Shown: positions 33,982 to 43,556, counted from the first letter of the stretch. The stretch is 64,000 nt of DNA from CAJCIW01 sp963833965 (GCA_963833965.1 CAWHZZ010000003.1:124001-188000), one strand, 5' to 3'. A program made the numbers and translations. The notes: a model not told the origin generated them from the sequence alone.

Positions 33982-35898
33982 TTAAATGCGCCAAACGGTT
34001 TTGAAATCTTCCTGCACTTCTTTGATGGCTTGGAGTCTCATTTCGCCGGGAATGTCATTGACCCCTTTCTTGTCAGAGCCGAAAAGGGTGCTCCCAAATG
34101 TTCCATCGAACTTCTCGTCATCGGGATCGTCTAGAGAGGGATCTTTCTCTCGCGCTTTTACGTAAAGGGCATAAAATTTCTCAAAGAGGGCTTCGGCCGG
34201 ATCTTCTCGATCCTTAGGCAAATCATCGGAATCCATCGCCATTTCTTCCAAAGCAATCGTCAATTGATCGATGTTGTCGACGCCGAGTTCGTTATCAATC
34301 TCGTCGTAGAGGAGTTGCAAAATCTCTTCGACGAGAACCCGTTGAACGGCTCGCAATTTTTGTTCGGAGGTTGACAATGCTTCCGTTTGAAAAGCGTTCA
34401 TTCCCCACTCGTGATCGTTTCGATCGACTTTGTCAGGAGTTTCCTTATCTTGGATATGATAGAGGTGGAAATAGATTCTGTTGAGCGAGTTGACATTCTC
34501 CTCTTTTAATTTCTCAAGATGGATTAGAGATTGAAGATAACCTTCATGCGTGCTTTGCGTAAGGCTTTCGATGGCCTTTTGCAGGAAAAACACAGATGGA
34601 CACACTTCTTCAAAAAGGTTCTCAGGTTCCTCTTTGGCCACTAACCAGCGAACACCTCCGGGGCCAGGATAGGTTTCCGAGGGAAACAATCCTAATGACG
34701 AGAGATAATTTCTTCTTGCCTCAGGGCTTTTCCCTCCGGATTGTGATGTAGCGCGCTCAAATGCCAGCTTGTCGCAATACGGTTTGATCGTAATGCGCCG
34801 ATCTGGGTCCATTGCATCGGAGGCTTCCGGCTTGAAAAATTGAATGGCATCCAGCAAATTTCCATAATTCATTTCAAAGCTGGGATAGTGCTTGGAAACA
34901 GTGGCGCCCCTTTCTATGTGAAAGCCGCAGGGGTCGTAAATTGAGATGCGGCCTGAACTATGGAAAACAATGGCGCCGGTTTTCCGTCCCAATGAAATAA
35001 AGGCCCCCATCGATGGAAGATGGTAACTTTCTTTTAATTCGATCAAACCCTCGAATATTTTTCTTATCTCTTCTTCATTGGCATCAGTTGGGTAAGAAAG
35101 AGGGGTATTGGAAGGGGGAATCGCAACAAATTTGTCGGTGTAAAGGGTTTGAATCAAATCCTCGAGTGAAAATTGAGTCGATTTATCTTTGAGATAATTG
35201 GCCATGAATCCGTGAAACCACATATCCGTTTTACCGAGGCCAAAAGTTTTGATTCTCAGGTCTGCATGGGCTATGCACAGAGCGACATATTGGATAGCGT
35301 AAATGGCCGAAGACAGGTTTTGGGCTTCTAAGGGATTCGCCAGATTTTGGTAAAAACCTCGGTACTTTTCGCTCATCGCCGATTCCTTAAATTCGATGAG
35401 TTCATGGCAATTCTGAAGCAATTGCATGTCGAGCTTTCCGATCATCCAACGGGCTTTTTCGAGTGCATGTTCGGTCGCCAAATTTTTCGGCGGTTTGTTG
35501 TAATGGTCGAATTTAAACCGGCATTGAAACAGCTTTTCGAAAGCCGCTTCCTCGACCTTTGGAGGATTTTCGATCCTGGAGGTGAGTTTGGCGATGAGTT
35601 TTTCGACTCTTGGATCGATGGCGTTTCCCTCTGCTTTCACTCGAAACTCCAAGACCTTTTCCGCTAATGCGAGCTTCTTTAGCGTTTTATTAAGTAATGA
35701 CGCGATAGATTTCCGCGAAGCATCGTCGGGCGTCTTCACGCTTAAAGTTTCAAGAGTGCGCACCTCCGCTTTTTTCACTGCGATCAGGACAGTGGATTCG
35801 GAGTGGGAGAAATAAGAGTCGCATAGCGATTTTGCTTGTTCCAGTAGTTGTTCCGCCTGATAGCGTACAGTTTGTGTAAAAATGGATTGGGTTGCCAT
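33982..35898 (-). CDS. paralogue family F protein, full-length form
   Basis: A 638-residue protein. The N-terminal about 170 residues are helical. The central part, about 290-370, has LPSMGAFISLGRKTGAIVFH then SGRISIYDPCGFH. The C-terminal part has RIYFHLYHIQDKETPDKVDR then NDHEWGMNAFQTEALST and ends DFKTVWRI. No signal peptide is present. The central motif resembles the GAxLTIxGxTxAIxxxxGxYYLFDSH stretch of herpesvirus-type ubiquitin-specific cysteine peptidases, but the catalytic histidine position reads Cys (DPCG). Any peptidase link is speculative. Thirteen bases separate it from the next paralogue, suggesting an operon. Confidence 0.75.
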   Translation of the reverse strand: MATQSIFTQTVRYQAEQLLEQAKSLCDSYFSHSESTVLIAVKKAEVRTLETLSVKTPDDASRKSIASLLNKTLKKLALAEKVLEFRVKAEGNAIDPRVEKLIAKLTSRIENPPKVEEAAFEKLFQCRFKFDHYNKPPKNLATEHALEKARWMIGKLDMQLLQNCHELIEFKESAMSEKYRGFYQNLANPLEAQNLSSAIYAIQYVALCIAHADLRIKTFGLGKTDMWFHGFMANYLKDKSTQFSLEDLIQTLYTDKFVAIPPSNTPLSYPTDANEEEIRKIFEGLIELKESYHLPSMGAFISLGRKTGAIVFHSSGRISIYDPCGFHIERGATVSKHYPSFEMNYGNLLDAIQFFKPEASDAMDPDRRITIKPYCDKLAFERATSQSGGKSPEARRNYLSSLGLFPSETYPGPGGVRWLVAKEEPENLFEEVCPSVFFLQKAIESLTQSTHEGYLQSLIHLEKLKEENVNSLNRIYFHLYHIQDKETPDKVDRNDHEWGMNAFQTEALSTSEQKLRAVQRVLVEEILQLLYDEIDNELGVDNIDQLTIALEEMAMDSDDLPKDREDPAEALFEKFYALYVKAREKDPSLDDPDDEKFDGTFGSTLFGSDKKGVNDIPGEMRLQAIKEVQEDFKTVWRI

Positions 35899-35972
35899 AG
35901 GATAAATCCTCCGGATTGGGTTGGATTTCGGTGAAAGATTATAAAGACATCATGGATGTATTCAAGGATAAT

Positions 35973-36160
35973 ATATACTGCTTCCACTTGAACGTTATGA
36001 AAATTTCTGCTTCAGCATCTTCACTTACGGCCGTGGTTTTACCATGGCCTTTTTGTTCGTTTCCATCGACCATGTGCTTGCACATGGTCTGCTTCAACAA
36101 ACAAAAAATTGAAGCGCTGAAATTGAAATTTCCTATAACTTTCAAGTGTCAGCAGTATAT
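35973..36160. repeat. MITE-like palindromic element, family E copy 2
   Basis: The ends ATATACTGCTTCCACTTGAA and the reverse complement ATATACTGCTGACACTTGAA continue as similar arms through GTTAT..AAATTTC..TTCAGC, about 45 bases with several mismatches. The interior has its own hairpin, GACCATGTGC with GCACATGGTC. Its right end shares the palindrome AGTATATACT with the next element. No protein is encoded. Confidence 0.75.
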
Positions 36161-36322
36161 ACTGCGGTCGGCTTGTAGAGTCGATTTTCTGCGCCTGCCT
36201 TTTTCCGTTTGACTTTGCGTTCGCTCTCGCAAGCTGGGAGGAAGATTGCTTCGAGCTCCACGCTTCGTCACACGAAAAAAATCAGGGCATAAAATCGACG
36301 CTACAAGCCGACCGCAGTATAA
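36157..36322. repeat. MITE-like palindromic element, family E copy 3
   Basis: The ends TATACTGCGGTCGGCTTGTA and the matching reverse complement at 36283-36322 agree over about 34 bases with few mismatches (GAGTCGATTTT against GCGTCGATTTT). Both boundaries carry TATA. The right end lies four bases from the stop codon of the truncated paralogue at 36326. Confidence 0.8.
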
Positions 36323-36325
36323 TCC

Positions 36326-37516
36326 TCACACACTTGCCAAAAAGGAAGGCGGAAAAGACCCACTTAAGAAAACTTTGCTGATTCTTTCTTTGCCTCGACC
36401 TTCTGATTCACGTTCCCATTTTGCATACTCGTAAGCAAACATGTCGCAATACGGTCTAAGAGTCACGACCGGAGGGGTCGATTCTATCCCCACCGTCAAT
36501 GTCTTCAGGAATTCAGCGGCTTGCTTCAAATTCCCGAAATTGGCCTCATAACCTTTTTCTTTTTCGCAAGGATGGTACAAAGAGACGCGGCCTGTCCTGT
36601 GAAAAACAATAGCGAGCGTGATAACTCCGAGTCCAATGAACGCTCCCATCTCTTTAAGATGGTTGGCATTCTTTAATTCGATCAGATTTTCGAGCTGTTT
36701 TTGAATCTCTTTGACACTAGCGTCAAAAGAATAGGTAAGCTTAGTTTCAGCGGAGGAAAGAACGTCCTTCAGCGCTGGAAGTTGAGAATCGGGGATTCGA
36801 ATAATCTCCTCGATTGAAATTAGACCGCGTGGTTTTTTTTCTCTGATAAAGTTTGCCAGTGCTAGGTGTTTAATCCCGTCGACTGGAGAGGGGAATGTGG
36901 TCATGTTTGCCTTGCTTGTGGCCATGCTTAGGTACTGGATGGCAAACAGAGCAGACGACATTTTTTTGCACTCTTCGGGATTCGGCAGACCTTGGTAGTA
37001 GACATTGTTTTTCTCGCAGAGAATGGAAGTAAAATACGTAAACTCGGGGCGTATCTGTAGCAATTCCATCTCGAGTTCGCTGACCATCACGCGCGCGTAT
37101 AGAAGTGCCTCGACGGTCTTTGGGTTGCTCGCCTGCTGATCCAATCGGTCCAACTTCATTTGCCATTCCTGCCATTTATAAACTTTGGAGAAGCTGTGAT
37201 TCACTTGAGAGAGTTTGGCCCTCAATCTCTCAACTCTTGGATCGACCTTTCCCTCTAGTTGAAATTTGATGACCTCTTCGGCAAGGATAAGCTTTTTTTG
37301 CGCCTTTTGAATCAAAGACTCGATGGGGGCGCGAACCGTTTCATCCACCTGCGCGCATTGACGGGCAAGAGCGCCCGCTTTTGCTTTTTCCAACTCGATA
37401 TCGACAATCGATTGGCTGGGATTTAAATTTGAATCGCAAAGCTGTTTTGCTGCTTCTAAAAGCTTTTCGGAGTGAAATCTGACGGTACGATGATCATACG
37501 TCAATTTTGCCGTCAT
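36326..37516 (-). CDS. paralogue family F protein, C-terminally truncated
   Basis: A 396-residue protein with the family N-terminal helical region (VDPRVERLRAKLSQ) and the central segment (KEMGAFIGLGVITLAIVFHR then TGRVSLYHPC). It lacks the whole C-terminal FHLYHIQDKETP domain found in the other three copies. The reading frame ends four bases from the right boundary of the element at 36157-36322, and the last residues (SGSFPPSFLASV) are unlike the family. An element insertion with loss of the downstream part explains this. It may be a pseudogene or still produce a two-domain protein. Confidence 0.7.
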   Translation of the reverse strand: MTAKLTYDHRTVRFHSEKLLEAAKQLCDSNLNPSQSIVDIELEKAKAGALARQCAQVDETVRAPIESLIQKAQKKLILAEEVIKFQLEGKVDPRVERLRAKLSQVNHSFSKVYKWQEWQMKLDRLDQQASNPKTVEALLYARVMVSELEMELLQIRPEFTYFTSILCEKNNVYYQGLPNPEECKKMSSALFAIQYLSMATSKANMTTFPSPVDGIKHLALANFIREKKPRGLISIEEIIRIPDSQLPALKDVLSSAETKLTYSFDASVKEIQKQLENLIELKNANHLKEMGAFIGLGVITLAIVFHRTGRVSLYHPCEKEKGYEANFGNLKQAAEFLKTLTVGIESTPPVVTLRPYCDMFAYEYAKWERESEGRGKERISKVFLSGSFPPSFLASV

Positions 37517-37574
37517 TTAAGTGTTCTTGGTTGCAGGTTTTTAGTACTCCAATTGGCCAAAATAAACGCTTCCT

Positions 37575-39449
37575 TTAAATGCGCCAAGCGGCCTTGAACG
37601 CTTGTTCTACTTCTTGCAGTGCGTTTGTCATCACAAAGGGGGGTAATAATATGCCATCGATGTCGCCGCGAAAAACAACTCGACCAAATTCTCCTCGGAA
37701 TTTCTCATGTTGAGGATCTTCCATGTAGCGATGTTGTTTACGGGTCTCAACGTAATTCTCATAGAGCTTTCCGAATAGGGCGTGCGCGGGGTTATTTTGA
37801 CCCTTTGGCAAGTCATTGGCATGTAACTTCAGGGGTTCCAAAGCGTCGAACAGCAGACGGATCGATTCGTAGTCGTTTGTCTGATTGATAAGGTTGAAGA
37901 GCAATTCGACTTGGGTCCGCTGCATGGCGCGCAGTTTTTGCTCAGGCGTGGATAACCCTTCCGTTTGGAAGGCGGTCAGGCCCCAATTGTGGTCGTTTCT
38001 ATCGACTTTATCGGGCGTTTCTTTATCTTGGATGTGATAAAGGTGGAAGCAGCATCGATCGAAAACGCCCTGCTCTGATTGATCGCTCATCGAAAATATC
38101 GCAGTGTGATTTTTGACATCTTCGATGTACGTGAGGGCATGGAGAAATCCCTCTTCGGAATTCTTTGAAAGCAGCTCGATGATCCTATTGAGGCGATCGG
38201 CTGCAGGAGATACGTCGATTAAGATTCTTGGCTCAACGAAGGGGCTATGGTAAATAGGGATCGGAGGCTCATGTTCTTCGCTCTGCAATTTCTCCTCGTC
38301 AATTGCCCATTTGTGGCAGTACGGCTTGAGAGCGATGGGCTGAGTTGTCTTCATTTCAGAGATCAATTGACTCAAGAAATTGGCAGCCTGCCTCGCATTG
38401 GCAAAGTTAGCCTCATAGCTCTCTTGCGTGTCCGGCCACCCACAAGGGTTGACCAGAGAGATGCGCCCAGAAGCGTGGAAAACAAGGGCGAGCATTTGAG
38501 GAGGGACCTCAATAAAGGCGCCCATCGATTTAAAGTGGCGCACATTTTTCCAATCGATCAAATTTTCAAGCTTCTTTTGGATCTCTTCTTTTTTCGTATC
38601 GGAAGGAAAGGTGAGCTCCTTCAAAAGAAATTCTGGGGGTGTCACCGCTTGCAAAAATAGATTTATTTTTTCTTCAAAAAGGGCTTCTGCGGAAATTCCC
38701 TGACGAGGGGGATGTTTTTGGATAAATTCCGCAGTGTGTTGGTGCACCGCTGATTCTTGCATCCAGCCGATTCCACGCTGGTCAAATCTTTGATCCTCGG
38801 TTTCTAATGCGATTTCGAGATATTTCATCGCATAGAAAGCGCTGGCCATTTTTTTGCATTCTTCAGGATTCGGCAGGTCCGGGTAATATTTATCATTGTC
38901 TTTGCTCACCAAGGAATATTCGAAGGTGATGAATTGAGGTGCAATGTTCAGCACTTGCATGTCGATTTCCCGAATTAGAGCGCGCCCTTTTACAATTTGT
39001 TGATTGGTCAATGCGTTGAAAGAGCGGCAGGCGCATTGAATTAAACGCTCGTTCCACTTCAACAATTTGGTGTGAAGTTTTGAGAGCTCATCCGGCAACT
39101 TGGGAAGGATCTCTTCTTCCTTTTGGACAACCTTACCGAGGATTCGGTCCACCCTTGGGTCAATGGCGCTCTCGCTTGGATCCCTCAAGAAACAGTTGAA
39201 CTGTTCTGCGCGGGTGAGTTTTCTTTGGGCTTTTTCGAGCAAGGTCCCGATCTCACCGCGCGCCTCCGCATCGACTTTTTTGCAAAGGGTGGTGAGGGTG
39301 CTCGCCTTAGCTTTGTTGAGTTCAATGGAGACGTATGTGCCATTCGGATCGTGGGTCTCGTTGGACAAATGCTCCGCTTCGGCGAGAAGTTGTTTCACAG
39401 AGTATTGGACGGCAATTGTGTATCCACCTTCAATTGACATATTTACCAC
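37575..39449 (-). CDS. paralogue family F protein, full-length form
   Basis: A 624-residue protein, the first of the four in transcription order. It shows the family N-terminus (AIDPRVDRILGKV), the central segment FKSMGAFIEVPPQMLALVFH then SGRISLVNPCGWP, and the C-terminal signature CFHLYHIQDKETPDKVDRND then HNWGLTAFQTEGLST, and ends AFKAAWRI. No signal peptide or membrane helix is seen. It diverges from yicC, with 120 bases between. Tandem duplication produced the group; three of four share the central segment and three share the C-terminal signature. Confidence 0.75.
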   Translation of the reverse strand: MVNMSIEGGYTIAVQYSVKQLLAEAEHLSNETHDPNGTYVSIELNKAKASTLTTLCKKVDAEARGEIGTLLEKAQRKLTRAEQFNCFLRDPSESAIDPRVDRILGKVVQKEEEILPKLPDELSKLHTKLLKWNERLIQCACRSFNALTNQQIVKGRALIREIDMQVLNIAPQFITFEYSLVSKDNDKYYPDLPNPEECKKMASAFYAMKYLEIALETEDQRFDQRGIGWMQESAVHQHTAEFIQKHPPRQGISAEALFEEKINLFLQAVTPPEFLLKELTFPSDTKKEEIQKKLENLIDWKNVRHFKSMGAFIEVPPQMLALVFHASGRISLVNPCGWPDTQESYEANFANARQAANFLSQLISEMKTTQPIALKPYCHKWAIDEEKLQSEEHEPPIPIYHSPFVEPRILIDVSPAADRLNRIIELLSKNSEEGFLHALTYIEDVKNHTAIFSMSDQSEQGVFDRCCFHLYHIQDKETPDKVDRNDHNWGLTAFQTEGLSTPEQKLRAMQRTQVELLFNLINQTNDYESIRLLFDALEPLKLHANDLPKGQNNPAHALFGKLYENYVETRKQHRYMEDPQHEKFRGEFGRVVFRGDIDGILLPPFVMTNALQEVEQAFKAAWRI

Positions 39450-39569
39450 CAGTTTTTCGCTGAAAAATATTTAGAAAGTTCAATATTAGAACGGAAAGAT
39501 CAGATTAATTGCAACCTCCTTGACAGCGACGGATCGATCCATTATATTCCATTGTTTTCAAGGATACGC

Positions 39570-40457
39570 ATGATCAAAAGCATGACCGCGTACAGCCGCG
39601 CCAGCGGGAACTCTCCGCTGGGAAGGGTTGTTGTCGAAATCCACTCGGTCAATCGCAGAATGCTCGACATGTCGTTAAATTTGCCCAAAGATCTGCTCCG
39701 ATTCGATGTGGAAATTCGCAAATGGCTAAGCGGATGGCTAGAACGCGGGCAAATCACATTGCGCTTAAACCTGCAAAGCGAAGGAATGTCCGGTGAACTC
39801 TTCTCGAGTTATTCCTCCCAGCTCAAAGAGTTGAAAAAAGGTTGGGACAAATTGGCTGAGGAACTCGGCTACGCGTCCGATAAAGTGGTCGACCTTCCTT
39901 TTTTAGTTTCGCAAATGCAAGTGTTGCCTTCCTCTGAGGCTGCTGAAGACGAAGAAGCGCTCAAATCCTCATTGAAGAGTATCGTGGAAGAGGCTCTGCA
40001 AGAATTGATGAAGATGAAGGAGGCGGAGGGCAAGACGCTTGCGCTCGACATCCAAAAACGGCTGAAGGTCATCGAAGAAAATATCGCCGCTGTCGAATTG
40101 ATCAAAGAGCAGCCTTTGGTCCATTATCGAAAAAAACTGATCGACCGCTTGAAAGAGGTCGGGCATATGCACGGCGAAGCGGAGGAGAGGATTTTGCGGG
40201 AGGTCGCCCTGCTTGCAGAAAAATTAGACGTCACTGAAGAGCTCGTCCGCCTACGAACCCATATCGAGCAGTTCCGCCGCCATCTCGCCTCCCAAGAGAA
40301 GGCGATCGGAAGGACCTTGGATTTTTTAACGCAAGAGATGCATCGAGAAATCAATACATTAGGGTCCAAATCGGCCGACAGTGAAATATCTTCTTACGTG
40401 ATCAAAATCAAAAGTGAGCTGGACAAGATTCGCGAACAGGTGCAAAATATCGAATAA
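39570..40457 (+). CDS. yicC: YicC family endoribonuclease/RNA-associated protein
   Basis: A 295-residue protein beginning MIKSMTAYSRASGNSPLGRV, the usual YicC opening (MIxSMTGF/Y). The C-terminus has NTLGSKSADSEISSYVIKIK, matching the family end. YicC proteins have been linked to RNA cleavage and small-RNA turnover. AAGGA precedes the ATG at 39570; an in-frame start at 39552 is less likely. yicC next to gmk is a common arrangement in bacteria. Confidence 0.92.
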   Translation: MIKSMTAYSRASGNSPLGRVVVEIHSVNRRMLDMSLNLPKDLLRFDVEIRKWLSGWLERGQITLRLNLQSEGMSGELFSSYSSQLKELKKGWDKLAEELGYASDKVVDLPFLVSQMQVLPSSEAAEDEEALKSSLKSIVEEALQELMKMKEAEGKTLALDIQKRLKVIEENIAAVELIKEQPLVHYRKKLIDRLKEVGHMHGEAEERILREVALLAEKLDVTEELVRLRTHIEQFRRHLASQEKAIGRTLDFLTQEMHREINTLGSKSADSEISSYVIKIKSELDKIREQVQNIE

Positions 40458-40463
40458 CCATTT

Positions 40464-40629
40464 ATGAACCTATCTCGAAATTGGAATAGATTGCTTTTTG
40501 AGTCTTTTTCCACGTCTTCTAATGCCGCTTCTTGGCCTAATTTATCAATTATGTCCGGCGAAGCGACATTAAAATCTGTGAAAAAATCCTTCAAAAATCA
40601 AATTTTTCGAATTTGGGGATAGATTCATG
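40464..40629. repeat. palindromic element, family Q copy 3, covering the gmk start
   Basis: The ends ATGAACCTATCTCGAAATT and the reverse complement ATGAATCTATCCCCAAATT pair, and the arms continue inward with GATTTTTGAAGGATTTTTTC on the right. The centre is CTTGGCCTAATTTATCAATT followed by ATGTCCGGCG, clearly the same loop as in the two nested elements near 12.5 kb. The right end overlaps the ATG of gmk. Confidence 0.8.
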
Positions 40630-41256
40630 ACCCAAAAGCTGCTAGGAAATGTATCTGAGGGCTTTGTGTTCGTCTTGAGCGCTCCGGCGGGCACCGGGAA
40701 GACCACGCTCGTGAGGATGCTTTCTCAAGAATTTCCTTGTATCTATGAAAGCATTTCCTGTACGACTCGGCCGCTGCGTCCTGGAGAGATCGACGGAAAG
40801 GACTACTATTTTCTTTCAAAAAAAGAATTTACAGACAGGGTAGCGCACGGGGATTTTCTTGAATATGCGGAGGTTTTCGGTTATCATTACGGCACTTCGC
40901 GAGAGCACGTCCTAAAGCAGCAGGAAATGGGTAAGCATGTCTTCCTGATTATCGATACGCAGGGGGCCATGCAGCTGAAAAAAGAAAATTATCCTGCGAT
41001 ATTTATCTTTATCAGCCCGCCTTCATTAGAAGAGTTGAGAGAGAGGCTGGTCAAACGCAAAACCGAAAGCAAAGAGGCGATTGAAAAGCGGCTTTCCTGG
41101 GCAAAAGCGGAAATCGAGAAAATGGCTGAGTATGACTACCACATTGTCAATGACAATTTGAATCAGGCCTACATCGTGCTCCGCAGCATAGTCATCGCGG
41201 AAGAACATAGAGTGGGGCGCAACATGACACATGTTAAGGAACACCCAACAAACTAG
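40627..41256 (+). CDS. gmk: guanylate kinase
   Basis: A 209-residue enzyme that phosphorylates GMP to GDP. The P-loop APAGTGKTTLV is at residues 20-30. The GMP-binding segment SCTTRPLRPGEIDGKDYYFL follows at about 44-63, then GDFLEYAEVFGYHYGTSREH. The start codon lies in the right arm of a palindromic element, and no clear Shine-Dalgarno sequence is visible (AATTTGGGGATAG upstream). The gene is followed by the rpoZ-like gene 13 bases later. Confidence 0.96.
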   Translation: MTQKLLGNVSEGFVFVLSAPAGTGKTTLVRMLSQEFPCIYESISCTTRPLRPGEIDGKDYYFLSKKEFTDRVAHGDFLEYAEVFGYHYGTSREHVLKQQEMGKHVFLIIDTQGAMQLKKENYPAIFIFISPPSLEELRERLVKRKTESKEAIEKRLSWAKAEIEKMAEYDYHIVNDNLNQAYIVLRSIVIAEEHRVGRNMTHVKEHPTN

Positions 41257-41269
41257 GAGTATTTAAGAG

Positions 41270-41518
41270 ATGAGAGAATACAGAACGTCGAGAGATTCGT
41301 TGACCAATGAAAGTCTTCGCGGATTATTTAAGAACAATTTCGAGCTGGCCAACCAAGCGATCCGTTTGGCGCGTTTCTATATCAAGTCCGGCCATGAGGT
41401 CTCCATGACCAAGCTGCTGAACGAAATCAAGCGCAACCCCAGCGAACAATACCTGGCCGACCTCCAAAAAATGGAAGAAGAGGAAGAAGAGCCCGTCGCT
41501 ATTGAAAAGGAATCTTAA
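41270..41518 (+). CDS. RNA polymerase omega-subunit-like protein
   Basis: An 82-residue acidic protein. NNFELANQAIRLARFYIKSG at about 23-42 resembles the omega core (NRFDLVLVAARRARQL), and the C-terminus is glutamate-rich. The position directly after gmk is where rpoZ lies in many bacteria, and Chlamydia has a small unassigned gene (about CT031) here. I therefore call it rpoZ-like but the similarity is weak. It ends eight bases before metG. Confidence 0.6.
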   Translation: MREYRTSRDSLTNESLRGLFKNNFELANQAIRLARFYIKSGHEVSMTKLLNEIKRNPSEQYLADLQKMEEEEEEPVAIEKES

Positions 41519-41525
41519 ACTCGGC

Positions 41526-43556
41526 ATGCGCCCAAAAGTCCTGATCACCTCAGCTCTTCCTTATGCCAATGGGCCTTTGCATTTCGGACACATCGCAGGC
41601 GCTTACCTGCCTGGCGATTGTTATGCGCGCTATGAGCGGCTCAAAGGCAGCGACGTCCTTTACATTTGCGGCTCTGACGAGTACGGCATCGCCATCACTT
41701 TGAGCGCTGAGCTCGCTCGCAGAACTCCAAAAGAGCACGTCGATCTCTACCACAATATTATTAAAACCTTCTTCTCCCAGCTCGATTTCTCCTTCGATCA
41801 TTACTCGCGCACTACCTGGCCCGGGCACACCAAAACCACTCAGCAATTTTTCAAAGACCTGCTCGATAACGGCTATATCGAGGAGAAGACTACAGATCAG
41901 CTCTATTCCGAAAAGGACAAAAAATTCCTAGCCGACCGCTATGTCGTCGGAACTTGTCCCAAATGCGGTTTTCCCGATGCGCGGGGAGACGAGTGCCAAA
42001 AGTGTGGCGCGAGCTATGAGGCGACCGACCTGATCAACCCCCGCTCCAAGCTCACCGGCGCCCCGCTCATCCGCAAACCGACGAAGCACTGGTTCATGCG
42101 CTACGATCTTTTCAAAGACAAACTCAACGAGTGGATCTCCAAAAAAGATTGGAAGAGCAACGTCGTCAATTTCGCTAAGACGTACATCAATGAACTCAAG
42201 CCCCGCGCAATCACCCGCGACATGGAGTGGGGAATCCCTCTTCCTCTTCCGGGAACGGAAGGCAAAGTCCTCTACGTCTGGTTCGATGCTCCGATCGGCT
42301 ATATTTCCGCCACTCAAGAGTGGGCCGAGCTGCACCATAAACCCGAAGCTTGGAAAGATTATTGGCTCGATCCCAAGACAAAACTCGTTCAATTCATCGG
42401 AAAAGACAACATCCCGTTCCATGCTGTCTTTTTCCCAGCCCAGATCATGGGACAAAACACCCCCTACAAGCTCGTCGACGAGCTTCCCGCTAATGAGTTT
42501 TACAATCTCGAAGGAAGGCAATTTAGTAAGTCGGAAGGGTGGTATATCGATTTAGAGGATTTCTTTAAGCAGTTTACCGCCGATCAGATCCGCTATGCGA
42601 TCGCATCCAACGCGCCCGAAACGCAAGATTCCGAGTTTACCTGGAAAGATTTCCAAGCGAGGTGCAACAACGAACTGCTCGGAAAATATGGAAACCTCGT
42701 CAACCGCGTACTTGTTTTCGCCCAAAACAATTGCGAAAGAAAAATTCCCGAGTTAAAACAACTTCACGACCAAGATCAGCAATTCTTGAACAAAATCCAC
42801 GAACTTGCCAAAGAGGCCGACGATGCCTATGCCCATTTCCGGCTACGTCGCGCATCGCAGGTCCTCATGGAGCTCGCCCAGATCGGCAACGTCTATTTCG
42901 ACGCCAAAAAACCCTGGATCTCCGCCCGAAGCGCCATCACGCATCAAGACATGGCCAATACAATTGCCTGCTGCCTCGAATGCATTAAGCTACTCGCTTT
43001 GATTTCTTTCCCGATCATCCCCCAGGCCGCCGAAAAGGTTTGGAAAATGCTTGGATTTACCACTCCGCTTTCTCAAGCGAGATGGGAAGAGACCGCCACA
43101 TCGGTGCTGCTCGCGGGGCATGCTCTGCCCGAGCCCAAAATCCTCTTCACTAAAATCGAAGATGATGTCATTCAAAAAGAAATAGAAAAGTTGCATAAAA
43201 TGACAGCGAAAACAACCACCTCCACCTCACAAAAAGAACAAATCACCATTGACGATGTGCGCAAAATCGATTTGCGCGTCGTCAAAATCCTCCATGCCGA
43301 ACGGGTTCCCAAATCGAAAAAAATGCTCAAGCTCACAGTCGATCTCGGCTTTGAGCAGCGCACCATCGCCTCCGGCATCGGCGAAAAAGTCGATCCCGCC
43401 TCGCTCATCGGCAAACACGTAGCCATCGTCGCCAATCTCAAGCCCGCTGTCCTGATGGGCATTGAAAGCAACGGCATGGTCCTCACTGCTGAAACCGCAG
43501 ACGGCTTCGAATTGCCCCAGTTTAACCAAGCGCAACCCGGCTCAGAAATCGTATAA
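41526..43556 (+). CDS. metG: methionyl-tRNA synthetase
   Basis: A 676-residue class I synthetase. The HIGH-type signature is HFGH at residues 19-22 and the KMSKS-type is FSKSEGW near 331-337. A zinc knuckle CPKCGFPDARGDECQKC is present around 144-160. The C-terminal about 110 residues are a fused tRNA-binding (EMAP II/Arc1p-like) domain (KIDLRVVKILHAERVPKSKK to NLKPAVLMGIESNGM). ATG 41526 gives the normal start MRPKVLITSALPYANG. The stop codon is directly followed by the ATG of the carbonic anhydrase gene. Confidence 0.96.
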   Translation: MRPKVLITSALPYANGPLHFGHIAGAYLPGDCYARYERLKGSDVLYICGSDEYGIAITLSAELARRTPKEHVDLYHNIIKTFFSQLDFSFDHYSRTTWPGHTKTTQQFFKDLLDNGYIEEKTTDQLYSEKDKKFLADRYVVGTCPKCGFPDARGDECQKCGASYEATDLINPRSKLTGAPLIRKPTKHWFMRYDLFKDKLNEWISKKDWKSNVVNFAKTYINELKPRAITRDMEWGIPLPLPGTEGKVLYVWFDAPIGYISATQEWAELHHKPEAWKDYWLDPKTKLVQFIGKDNIPFHAVFFPAQIMGQNTPYKLVDELPANEFYNLEGRQFSKSEGWYIDLEDFFKQFTADQIRYAIASNAPETQDSEFTWKDFQARCNNELLGKYGNLVNRVLVFAQNNCERKIPELKQLHDQDQQFLNKIHELAKEADDAYAHFRLRRASQVLMELAQIGNVYFDAKKPWISARSAITHQDMANTIACCLECIKLLALISFPIIPQAAEKVWKMLGFTTPLSQARWEETATSVLLAGHALPEPKILFTKIEDDVIQKEIEKLHKMTAKTTTSTSQKEQITIDDVRKIDLRVVKILHAERVPKSKKMLKLTVDLGFEQRTIASGIGEKVDPASLIGKHVAIVANLKPAVLMGIESNGMVLTAETADGFELPQFNQAQPGSEIV

